A DNA stretch of 8,931 bases from an uncultured Pseudomonadota bacterium (lineage in GTDB: Bacteria; Lernaellota; Lernaellaia; Lernaellales; Lernaellaceae), in NCBI GenBank assembly GCA_937967875.1, contig CALBTQ010000847.1, positions 1 to 8,931 of the forward strand. Reading direction: 5' to 3'. Of this stretch, positions 1-6,063 are shown one piece after another (positions within the stretch are counted from its first letter, which is position 1; each line of letters opens with the position of its first letter). Position numbers and translations under genes: made by a program. The notes under the pieces are model-generated. The model saw nothing but the letters and a program-made list of their open reading frames with translations, was not told the DNA's origin and made no database searches.

Positions 1-721
1 CCCCGGGCCACAGGCGCGCCAATTCCTCCAGTTGCGGACGCAGGGCAGTGGGGCGGGTGGCGCAATTCATGCCCAGCACGTCGATGTCGAAGGGCGCGAG
101 GGCGGCGATGACGGCGGCCATGTCCGAGCCGGTCAGCAGTGTGCCGGTCTGCTCGATGGTCACCGAAACATACAGCGGCACGGTGCGCGTCATGGCCATC
201 ACGTCGCGTGCGGCGGCCAGTGCGGCTTTGATCTGCAGCAGGTCCTGACAGGTTTCGAATTGCAGCAGGTCGACGCCCCCGGTGATCAGGCCGGTAATTT
301 GCCGTACCGCTCCGGCGTAGAGTTCGTCGTAGGTGGTCTGGCCCAACGAGGGCAGTTTCGTGCCCGGACCCACCGATCCGCCGACGAAACACGGATGCCC
401 GTCCGTGGCGCATTCCTCGGCGGCCTGCCGAGCCACGCGCGCGGCGGCTTCGTTGATTTCCTCGGTGCGCGCGGCCAGATCGTACTCGGCCAGCACCAAC
501 GGATGTCCGCCGAAGGTGTTGGTGGCGACCACGTTCGCGCCGACTTTAAAATAGGATGCGTGAATGGCGCGGATGTCGTCGGGGCGGGTGAGGTTGAGAA
601 TTTCGTTGCATCCCGGATAACCGCCGTAAGCCTCCGACGGCAGTTTCAGCGCGTGAATGGACGTTCCCAACGCGCCGTCGATGATCACGATTTTTTCTTT
701 GGCCAGATCCAGGATGTTCAC
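1..721 (-). CDS. metH: Methionine synthase (MetH-type), N-terminal homocysteine-binding domain, 3'-truncated by window
   Basis: The first 240 residues of a homocysteine S-methyltransferase are visible; the frame is open to the window edge. The family transfers a methyl group from 5-methyltetrahydrofolate (via cobalamin in MetH) to homocysteine, giving methionine in the cytoplasm. Seen in order: DGALGTSIH near residue 15, GCNEILNLT (about 37-45), ATNTFGG (about 67-73), GGSVGPG (about 112-118), GGVDLLQFET (about 147-156) and MNCAT near residue 220, whose Cys matches the first zinc ligand. The other two ligands would lie beyond the window. The GTG start is the only usual start before an in-frame TGA at 758-760 and has GGAG seven bases upstream. 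GCNE-LNLT is typical of full-length cobalamin-dependent MetH, but a short stand-alone methyltransferase cannot be excluded. Oddity: the usual NCATGP or NCALGP reads NCATRP. It lies downstream of folD, so the pair supplies and uses one-carbon folates. Confidence 0.87.
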   Translation of the reverse strand, partial: MNILDLAKEKIVIIDGALGTSIHALKLPSEAYGGYPGCNEILNLTRPDDIRAIHASYFKVGANVVATNTFGGHPLVLAEYDLAARTEEINEAAARVARQAAEECATDGHPCFVGGSVGPGTKLPSLGQTTYDELYAGAVRQITGLITGGVDLLQFETCQDLLQIKAALAAARDVMAMTRTVPLYVSVTIEQTGTLLTGSDMAAVIAALAPFDIDVLGMNCATRPTALRPQLEELARLWPG

Positions 722-793
722 GAGGTTGCTCCGTTGCGACGATTGATTAGCGAAGATTCATCCTCCCAAATCGTGAGCTAATGCACAAGAATC

Positions 794-827
794 CTTCGCC
801 GCATCGTCGTGATGATGTTCGGCGAAG
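794..827 (-). terminator. Intercistronic hairpin between folD and metH (terminator or attenuator candidate)
   Basis: Inverted repeat CTTCGCCG (794-801) with CGGCGAAG (820-827), plus an inner CATC/GATG pairing, lies six bases past the folD stop on the minus strand. The sequence after it (GATTCTTGTG) is only weakly T-rich. It may reduce read-through into metH or stabilise the folD message rather than terminate fully. Confidence 0.45.
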
Positions 828-832
828 AAGGG

Positions 833-1717
833 CTATTCCTTGATCCGCAGCCGGGCGGCGCGGACCGTGTTTTTCAACAGCATGGTGATGGTCATCGGGC
901 CGACGCCGCCGGGCACGGGCGTGATCTTGCCGGCGATTTCCACCGCCGCGTCGAAGTCCACGTCGCCGGCCAGCTTGGCCTTGCCCGAGGGCGTGGCGCC
1001 GATGCGGTTGGTGCCCACGTCGATCACGGTGGCGCCGGGCTTGATCATGTCGCCGGTGACGTACTTGGGTTGGCCGGCGGCGACGATGAGAATGTCGGCG
1101 CGGCGCGTGTGCGCGGCTAGGTCGCGCGTGCGCGTGTGGCACAGCGTGACCGTCGCGTTGGCGTGGGGATTCTTCTGCATGAGCATCATGGCGATCGGCT
1201 TGCCCACGATATTGCTGCGGCCGACGACCACCGCTTCGGCGCCCTGGGTCGGCGTGCCGGAGCGTTGCAGCATTTCCATGATCCCCGCCGGCGTGCAGGG
1301 CGGGAAGAGGCAATCGCCGATCATCATCCGGCCGATGTTCACCGGGTGGAAGCCGTCGACGTCCTTGTTCGGATCGATCGCGAAGAGCACCTTAGCCTCG
1401 TCGATGTGCTTGGGCAGCGGCAACTGCACCAGAATGCCGTCGACCTCGGGATCGGCGTTGAGCTGCGCGACCAGGGCGAGCAATTCTTCCTCGCCGGTCG
1501 TGTCGGGCAGGTGATGATGGAACGAGCGAATGCCCAGTTGTTCGCAGCCGCGAATCTTGCCGGTGACATAGGACACCGAACCGGGATCCTCGCCGATCAG
1601 CACGGTGGCCAGACTCGGCACGATGCCGTGCGTGGCTTGCAGGTGAGCGACTTCGGCTTTGAGTTCGTCGCGAATTTGCTGGGCAAGTTCCTTGCCGCTG
1701 ATGAGTTGCGCCGGCAT
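833..1717 (-). CDS. folD: Bifunctional methylenetetrahydrofolate dehydrogenase / methenyltetrahydrofolate cyclohydrolase FolD
   Basis: 294 aa, a normal FolD length. The enzyme oxidises 5,10-methylene-THF to 5,10-methenyl-THF with NADP and hydrolyses that to 10-formyl-THF in the cytoplasm. Family landmarks are all present: Tyr50 and Lys54 in SYVTGK (the catalytic YxxxK), Gln98 in ILVQLPLP (95-102), Asp121 in KDVDGFHP, PPCTPAG (139-145), the Rossmann signature VVGRSNIVGKP (164-174) and the C-terminal signature TPVPGGVGPMT (266-276). The frame stays open upstream to 1855, but ATG 1717 is chosen because AAGGAGG (1723-1729) sits five bases upstream and the family alignment begins there. It is divergent from the phosphodiesterase gene and heads toward metH, about 110 bp downstream. 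Nothing appears missing or broken. Confidence 0.97.
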   Translation of the reverse strand: MPAQLISGKELAQQIRDELKAEVAHLQATHGIVPSLATVLIGEDPGSVSYVTGKIRGCEQLGIRSFHHHLPDTTGEEELLALVAQLNADPEVDGILVQLPLPKHIDEAKVLFAIDPNKDVDGFHPVNIGRMMIGDCLFPPCTPAGIMEMLQRSGTPTQGAEAVVVGRSNIVGKPIAMMLMQKNPHANATVTLCHTRTRDLAAHTRRADILIVAAGQPKYVTGDMIKPGATVIDVGTNRIGATPSGKAKLAGDVDFDAAVEIAGKITPVPGGVGPMTITMLLKNTVRAARLRIKE

Positions 1718-1894
1718 GTCATCCTCCTTGCACGACCGCGGCGGTCCCGCGGGCCGTTGGCGAAGACTGGTATGTACCACAACAGGGGGGCGATTTTCCA
1801 GGGGCGGGGCGCTAATGAAAATTGAATATTCAGGCGTCGGTTGCAATTTTCTCAAGAATTTCTAACAATCCCCTTTCGGCAAAGGAGGCGATCG
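1718..1894. promoter_or_regulatory. Divergent intergenic region between folD and the phosphodiesterase gene
   Basis: The gap holds both SD sites and an AT-rich core at about 1815-1870. A perfect 8-bp inverted repeat, GAAAATTG (1817-1824) and CAATTTTC (1844-1851), and a 10-bp palindrome TGAATATTCA (1823-1832) lie in that core. A weak plus-strand promoter can be drawn: TTGCAA (1841-1846), 17-bp spacer, AACAAT (1864-1869), each 4/6 to consensus. I could not pick a convincing minus-strand promoter for folD. Both transcripts must start within or near this gap unless folD is read from the far side. Confidence 0.45.
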
Positions 1895-2959
1895 ATGCGT
1901 AAATTCAAGCTCTTCACTTTGATTTTCTTGCTTCTGGTGATCACTCCGCTACTGGCGCAGGAGACGGTGATGAACATCGGGCACCGCGGCACCGGCACCA
2001 ACATGCCGGGCAACGACTTTCCGGAAAATACGATTCCCAGCTTCGTGCACGCCTTTTTGGAAGGCGCGGACATGGTGGAGCTTGACGTGCTGCTCACCAG
2101 CGACGACGAGGTGGTCGTCATTCACGACGCGACGCTGGATCGCACGACCGACTGCACCGGCTCGGTGATCGACATGACGCTTTCGGAGATCAAGCAGTGT
2201 GACGCCGCCTGGGGCACGTCGTTGCAAGGCACCGGCGTGGAAGTGCCGACGCTGGCCGAGGTGTTCGACACGATCGACGGCCCGATCAATGTGGAAATCA
2301 AAAGCGACAACGTGGGCGCCGATTATACCGCCGCGCACATCGCCGAGCGCGTGCTGACGGTAATCTCCGACGCGGGAGCGGCCGCGCGGGTGGTGATCTC
2401 CAGTTTCAGCCTGAGCGTGTGCGAAGCGGTCAAAACGCTGGCTCCGTCGATCCGGGTTGCGTATCTGACTAGCGAACTGAACGTCAACGCGGAAATCGAC
2501 AAGGTGATCGTCTCCGGGCTCGACGGCATTCATCCCTACGGCCTGCAAACCTTCGCCGCCAACGTGACCTACGCGCACGACAACGGCTTGTTCGTCAACG
2601 TCTGGACGATCGATCCGGCCGCGTTGATGCAGACCATGATTTCGCGTGGCGTGGACGGCATCGTCACCAACGAACCCGATGTGCTGGCCGATGTGCTCGC
2701 CGATGACGATACGGTCGATGACGATACGACCGACGACGACTCCACCGACGACGATACGGTCGATGACGACACCGTCGACGATGATACGGCCGATGACGAC
2801 ACGGCCGACGACGACACGGTCGATGACGATGCGGCCGACGATGACGCAATCGACGACGATGCGGTCGACGACGATGCGACCGACGACGATGCCACCGACG
2901 ACGATGTCGCGCCCGACGGTGACGACGACGATGACGATGACGACGGCTGCGGTTGCTGA
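1895..2959 (+). CDS. Secreted glycerophosphodiester phosphodiesterase with Asp-rich tandem-repeat tail ending in GCGC
   Basis: 354 aa. The family hydrolyses glycerophosphodiesters to glycerol-3-phosphate and an alcohol. Residues 1-21 are a Sec signal peptide (MRKFK, hydrophobic core, cleavage likely after LLA), so it acts outside the cytoplasm. Catalytic landmarks are complete: His30-Arg31 in GHRG, PENT (43-46), Glu62 and Asp64 in VELDV, His77 in VVIHD, VEIK (133-136) and TNEP (258-261). The domain ends near residue 266. A low-complexity tail follows: 14 DDDxx pentapeptides (270-339), PDG, eight Asp (343-350) and a terminal Gly-Cys-Gly-Cys (351-354). No membrane helix or Arg cluster follows the Cys, unlike MYXO-CTERM signals. 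ATG 1895 is chosen over upstream ATG 1841 because AAAGGAGG (1881-1888) precedes it by six bases and a proper signal peptide starts there. The tail's role (spacer, cation binding, anchoring) is unknown. Confidence 0.93.
   Translation: MRKFKLFTLIFLLLVITPLLAQETVMNIGHRGTGTNMPGNDFPENTIPSFVHAFLEGADMVELDVLLTSDDEVVVIHDATLDRTTDCTGSVIDMTLSEIKQCDAAWGTSLQGTGVEVPTLAEVFDTIDGPINVEIKSDNVGADYTAAHIAERVLTVISDAGAAARVVISSFSLSVCEAVKTLAPSIRVAYLTSELNVNAEIDKVIVSGLDGIHPYGLQTFAANVTYAHDNGLFVNVWTIDPAALMQTMISRGVDGIVTNEPDVLADVLADDDTVDDDTTDDDSTDDDTVDDDTVDDDTADDDTADDDTVDDDAADDDAIDDDAVDDDATDDDATDDDVAPDGDDDDDDDDGCGC
2702..2911 (+). repeat. 15-bp coding tandem repeat (14 copies) encoding DDDxx
   Basis: Fourteen consecutive 15-bp units encode Asp-Asp-Asp followed by two small residues (TV, TT, ST, TA, AA, AI, AV, AT, VA). 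The units keep frame and the Asp triplet but differ by synonymous GAC/GAT changes and in the last two codons. The array is therefore an old, diverged minisatellite that could still change length by slippage or recombination. T-containing units predominate in the first half and A-containing units in the second. Confidence 0.95.
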
Positions 2960-3066
2960 TTGACCGCTGCCGCCAAGCCTGCCTTTACAGATTATTTATT
3001 CAGCAGTATCGTTTCCTCGCCGGTTGAATTGTGCAACTCCGGACGACTGATTTTTTGGAGTAAGTT

Positions 3067-4320
3067 ATGAAGAGGATCTTATATCTATCGGTTATCTCTC
3101 TCTTGTTGATGTGTTTTGTTAGTGTCGCCTGCGGGGATGACGACGATGACGACAACGACGATTCGCGCGATGACGACGACGATGACGACGCTGACGACGA
3201 CGATACGACCGACGACGACACCGAGGAAAATTACGAAGGCTGGAGCAAAATCATTGTCGAACCGAACATGGGTTGGATGTTGCGGACGCCGCGCATTGCG
3301 GTCGATTCGCAAAACGTCGCGCACATGGTTTATCTGGTCGAGTCGGAAGACCAAAATTACGATTTGTATTATGCCTACATGAACGGCGATCAGGCCGTCG
3401 CCGAGCGTATCGACCAATTGGTCGGCACCTGGAGTCCGGCCATTGTGCTGGACGAGCAGAATTTCGTTCATCTATGTTACTATAATAACTTATCCGATAA
3501 TCTGAAGTATGCCACCAATAAATCCGGCGCTTGGGTGCGGGAGAACGTCAACGACGATATGCCGCATTCGCAGCATTACGATTTGGCTGTCGATGAGGAT
3601 GGCGCCGTATACATCATCTACAGTATGCGCGAAAACGAAAATTTCAGAATTGTCTTGGCGGATAATCGTAACGGCGACTGGCAACGGGCGGTTATTTGGG
3701 AACAACCTTTCGGATGTACCGAATATGCTGTCGGACCGATGCCGCGTATCGGGCTCGATGCGCAGAACAATATCCATGTTTCGTTCGATGCCGTTTTTGA
3801 TGGGTACGGCAGTGTCAGCCATCATTATTTGCATCAGGACGGCGATCATTGGATCGATGAGGAAATTCTGGTCGACAACATGACCCTCGGCCCGATTGAA
3901 ATGACGGTTGAGGCAAACGGCACGGTGCACATGAGTTGCGTTCGCAATGAAGGCGGCGTGTATTTCCTCAAGTACATTCGCGGCACGGCCGGCAACTGGC
4001 AGATCGACTACGTGCCGATCGCCGATTCGGAGAACCTGGTCGATCAGGATTTCTTTTCCAGTTATTACGCAATGGATGTCGATGGAGCCGGCAATCCGCA
4101 TTTCGCGATGCGCGTGTTCGTCGAAGACGATTTTCGGCTGCTGTATATGTCCGCGAACGGCAACGCATGGTCGCGGGAAATGTTGTATTGGTTTGAATCC
4201 GAACACTGGATCGACCTGGCGCTGGATGCGAACGGTAAAGCGCACATCGCCTTGTTGGCCGAAGACGAGGTAAACAACACCGATTCAAGAGTACTCTGGT
4301 ACGTCACCGACGCGTTGTAG
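3067..4320 (+). CDS. Lipoprotein with Asp-rich tether and seven-repeat beta-propeller domain
   Basis: 417 aa, specific function not recognised. Residues 1-21 form a lipoprotein signal peptide ending in SVA-Cys22, a near-consensus lipobox (Ser instead of Leu/Val at -3). Gly at +2 does not suggest inner-membrane retention. Residues 24-51 are almost all Asp, forming a charged tether. The rest holds seven imperfect repeats of the form I-x-x-D-x-x-x-x-x-H/Y-aromatic, about 45-60 residues apart, starting near 77, 126, 172, 228, 278, 335 and 382 (for example IAVDSQNVAHMVY and LALDANGKAHIAL). Most end in a Trp that leads into a further strand. The last repeat lacks this strand, while residues 58-65 (GWSKIIVE) could supply it, as in velcro closure of a seven-bladed propeller. 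The SD GGAG (3057-3060) lies six bases upstream. It may be cotranscribed with the phosphodiesterase, since no terminator separates them. Base composition is more AT-rich than its neighbours. Confidence 0.88.
   Translation: MKRILYLSVISLLLMCFVSVACGDDDDDDNDDSRDDDDDDDADDDDTTDDDTEENYEGWSKIIVEPNMGWMLRTPRIAVDSQNVAHMVYLVESEDQNYDLYYAYMNGDQAVAERIDQLVGTWSPAIVLDEQNFVHLCYYNNLSDNLKYATNKSGAWVRENVNDDMPHSQHYDLAVDEDGAVYIIYSMRENENFRIVLADNRNGDWQRAVIWEQPFGCTEYAVGPMPRIGLDAQNNIHVSFDAVFDGYGSVSHHYLHQDGDHWIDEEILVDNMTLGPIEMTVEANGTVHMSCVRNEGGVYFLKYIRGTAGNWQIDYVPIADSENLVDQDFFSSYYAMDVDGAGNPHFAMRVFVEDDFRLLYMSANGNAWSREMLYWFESEHWIDLALDANGKAHIALLAEDEVNNTDSRVLWYVTDAL
3136..3219 (+). repeat. Low-complexity GAC/GAT tract encoding the lipoprotein Asp tether
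   Basis: 28 codons, mostly Asp with a few Asn, Ser, Arg, Ala and Thr, encode residues 24-51 immediately after the lipid-modified Cys22. It lacks the strict five-residue period of the phosphodiesterase tail, except for a DDDDTTDDDT stretch at its end. Bases 3199-3219 are identical to 2720-2740 in that tail. Confidence 0.9.
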
Positions 4321-4341
4321 TCCCATCTAAAAAATTGTTGC

Positions 4342-4373
4342 AAACGGCTGCCGACCGGCGGCCGTTTATTTTT
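4342..4373 (+). terminator. Rho-independent terminator after the propeller lipoprotein
   Basis: Left arm AAACGGCTGCC (4342-4352), loop GACC, right arm GGCGGCCGTTT (4357-4367): 11 pairs with one T-G wobble, followed by ATTTTT (4368-4373). It lies 22 bases past the lipoprotein stop and closes the phosphodiesterase-lipoprotein unit. Confidence 0.88.
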
Positions 4374-4420
4374 CTGGAATAATGATATTAGGCGAAGGCT
4401 ATTTTTTAATCGTCGACCAA

Positions 4421-4449
4421 TTGTCTTTTGCATAACCGTGCGTTATGTT
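4421..4449 (+). promoter_or_regulatory. Possible sigma70-like promoter for the GAPDH-like gene
   Basis: TTGTCT (4421-4426), 17-bp spacer and TATGTT (4444-4449), each 4/6 to consensus, in the AT-rich gap between the terminator and the gene. A start near 4456 would leave a leader of about 58 bases. A nearer TATGAT (4494-4499) was discounted because transcription from it would begin inside the SD. Confidence 0.35.
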
Positions 4450-4513
4450 TTTCAAGGCATCAAAAGAGCAACTTGCAGATATTCTTTAAATAATATGATC
4501 GGAGGGATGAACC

Positions 4514-5683
4514 ATGGCGACCAAGGCCCGGGTCAGGAAATCCGCTGTTAAGAAAACCAAAGCGGAAAAACACGAGGACATCGAAAATCATTATGTTTCC
4601 AAGTTCGCAATTTTGGTGGTCGGCATCGGCACGATAGGTGAGCCTTTAACCCGCCTTTTGCTGGACCATCGCGCGGAATTCGGCCTGGGCGAAGTGTATT
4701 TCGCCAAGTTCACCCCGACCGACATCGGGTCGGTCAAACTGCTGATGGATCACGGCGGCAAATTCGTCGTCTGGTCCAACACGCTGCCGCACTTCGAGCA
4801 CATCTTCAATCAGAACGGATTGGAGATTCACGACACCATCGAAAACGTGCTCAAGAAGGTGAACATCGTCATCGACTGCACCAACCGCGGCAACCAGTTG
4901 AAAGAGGAATACTACAGCAAGGCGCGCACGCCGATCGGCTTTATCGCGCAGGGCAGCGAGGAAGGTTTCGGCCATCCGTACGCCTTCGGCGTCAACGACC
5001 ACACGCTGATTCCCGGCAAGCATCGATACATTCAAGTCGTCTCGTGCAACACGCACAACATCCTGGCGATGCTGCGCCTGGCCAAGGCGGTCGGCGGCGA
5101 AGTGGTCAGCGCCGACTACGTGCTCATGCGCCGCATGAACGATATCAGCCAGTCGGGCAAGGCGATTCCCGCGCCGAGCGTCGATCGCGTGCGCATGGAC
5201 AAATACCCCGGCTACGGCAGTCACCAGGCCTTCGACGCCGCGCGCGTGATGCGCACCATGGACATCGAACTGCACGATAAAATTCACTCGACGGCGCTCA
5301 AGCTCGACAACCAGCTCATGCACCTCAATCGCTTCCACATCAAGGTGAAGAATAAGACGACGATCACCAAGCTGATTGAAGCCGCGCTGGCCGATCCGCT
5401 GTTGTCGATCAGCGATCTTCGCGACATGAACCTGGTGTTTTCCAAGGGGCGAGATCACGGGTACGCCGGGCGCATCTTCAACCAGGCGGTGCTCATTCGC
5501 GATTCGCTGGAAGTCAGCCCTGACGGCACCGAAATTTTCGGCATCTGCTTCACGCCGCAAGACGGCAACAGCCTGATGACCTCCATCGCCACCGTGCTGT
5601 GGTTTCTGGATCCGAAAACCTACAAAAAGCGCCTGCAGCCGTTCTTCAAATACCTGGAACGGTTCCACGTCATTTACAATTAA
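4514..5683 (+). CDS. Type II (archaeal-type) glyceraldehyde-3-phosphate dehydrogenase-like protein
   Basis: 389 aa. The type II GAPDH family oxidises and phosphorylates glyceraldehyde-3-phosphate with NAD(P) in the cytoplasm. Landmarks recalled from archaeal enzymes appear in the right order: Rossmann motif GIGTIG (37-42), VIDCTNRG (119-126), FIAQGSEE (143-150), active-site VVSCNT with Cys178 (175-180), RRMNDISQSGK (206-216), YGSHQAFD (234-241, possible general-base His237) and LMHLNRFHIKV (268-278). Two oddities: the residue after CNT is His rather than the usual Thr, and residues 1-30 form a Lys-rich extension before the Rossmann fold. The start ATG has GGAGGG seven bases upstream; an ATG at 4507 is out of frame. 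It stands alone between the terminator at 4342 and the hairpin at 5698. Conventional type I GAPDH is ruled out by overall sequence. Another aldehyde dehydrogenase of the same fold remains possible, so the substrate is inferred. Confidence 0.78.
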   Translation: MATKARVRKSAVKKTKAEKHEDIENHYVSKFAILVVGIGTIGEPLTRLLLDHRAEFGLGEVYFAKFTPTDIGSVKLLMDHGGKFVVWSNTLPHFEHIFNQNGLEIHDTIENVLKKVNIVIDCTNRGNQLKEEYYSKARTPIGFIAQGSEEGFGHPYAFGVNDHTLIPGKHRYIQVVSCNTHNILAMLRLAKAVGGEVVSADYVLMRRMNDISQSGKAIPAPSVDRVRMDKYPGYGSHQAFDAARVMRTMDIELHDKIHSTALKLDNQLMHLNRFHIKVKNKTTITKLIEAALADPLLSISDLRDMNLVFSKGRDHGYAGRIFNQAVLIRDSLEVSPDGTEIFGICFTPQDGNSLMTSIATVLWFLDPKTYKKRLQPFFKYLERFHVIYN

Positions 5684-5697
5684 ATCGCGACGACAAC

Positions 5698-5733
5698 CGA
5701 GGGCGTTTCGCTCATGTGAGCGAGACGCTCTCG
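5698..5733 (+). terminator. Strong 16-bp hairpin after the GAPDH-like gene
   Basis: Left arm 5698-5713 and right arm 5718-5733 pair over 16 positions (two G-T wobbles) around an ATGT loop, starting 15 bases past the stop codon. No run of T follows (TTGCATGG), so it is either a non-canonical terminator or an mRNA 3'-end stabiliser. The next promoter begins 10 bases later. Confidence 0.6.
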
Positions 5734-5742
5734 TTGCATGGT

Positions 5743-5771
5743 GTGACAAGCCGCCGGGCTCCATGTATATT
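5743..5771 (+). promoter_or_regulatory. Sigma70-like promoter for the three-gene unit 5797-7279
   Basis: GTGACA (5743-5748; 5/6 to TTGACA), exactly 17 bp, then TATATT (5766-5771; 5/6 to TATAAT). A start near 5778 gives a leader of about 19 bases before ATG 5797. This is the best promoter match in the window and sits just after the GAPDH hairpin. Confidence 0.62.
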
Positions 5772-5796
5772 AAGCAAAATTAACCCAGGGGCGGAT

Positions 5797-6063
5797 ATGC
5801 GGTGCGCGTGTTGCCGGCGAACGATTCAACCGACCGTTCACACCCAGAGTGCGGTGCGGGTGGACGGCTATCGCCTACACACGGGCAAGGTGAAACTGGT
5901 GGAAAATTGCACCGGGCACGCCAAGGATCGCGCCGTGTATCTGCAACTGTACGACGCGCTGGATGTATATGTCTGTGTCGACTGCTTCGCCAAGCAAAAC
6001 GTCAATAAACTTTGGCTGCACGGTTTCCCGACCAACGAAGAGCTTGAAGCGCTCCATCCATGA
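5797..6063 (+). CDS. Small 88-aa protein with two CxxC pairs, probable zinc ribbon
   Basis: I do not recognise this family. The 88-residue product starts MRCACC and has two Cys pairs, Cys3-x2-Cys6 near the N-terminus and Cys60-x2-Cys63 in VCVDC, the layout of a zinc ribbon with a long insert; Cys5, Cys38 and His41 are further candidate ligands. There is no signal peptide or membrane segment, so it is probably cytoplasmic. The frame is open upstream to 5599, inside the GAPDH gene, but ATG 5797 follows the promoter and has a G-rich AGGGGCGG a few bases upstream. It overlaps the most likely start of the glycosylase gene by 20 bases, suggesting translational coupling. Function could be nucleic-acid or protein binding; neither is shown. 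Confidence 0.72.
   Translation: MRCACCRRTIQPTVHTQSAVRVDGYRLHTGKVKLVENCTGHAKDRAVYLQLYDALDVYVCVDCFAKQNVNKLWLHGFPTNEELEALHP

Noticed and set aside
746..766. Four-codon mini-ORF (MNLR) after GGGAGG upstream of metH
   Set aside because: The SD abuts the ATG with no spacer and the peptide has no regulatory amino-acid pattern.
32..781. Plus-strand open frame of 249 codons
   Set aside because: Shadow of the methionine synthase gene on the other strand in GC-rich DNA; no family motif.
2702..2959. CRISPR-like or non-coding repeat array
   Set aside because: Units are 15 bp without spacers, keep the reading frame and encode a continuous Asp-rich tail.
2569..2976. Minus-strand Ser-rich ORF of 135 codons
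   Set aside because: Reverse complement of the Asp repeat (GAC/GAT read as serine codons); no start signal or recognisable domain.
2960..2989. TTGACC after the phosphodiesterase stop as a promoter for the lipoprotein gene
   Set aside because: No acceptable -10 hexamer at 16-18 bp; TTTACA is only 3/6.
4473..4499. TTGCAG and TATGAT as a promoter for the GAPDH-like gene
   Set aside because: The spacer is only 15 bp and transcription would begin within the SD, removing the ribosome binding site.
4646..5764. Minus-strand ORF of 372 codons
   Set aside because: Long only because of codon bias on the GAPDH-like gene strand; its translation is His/Arg/Val-rich with no domain.
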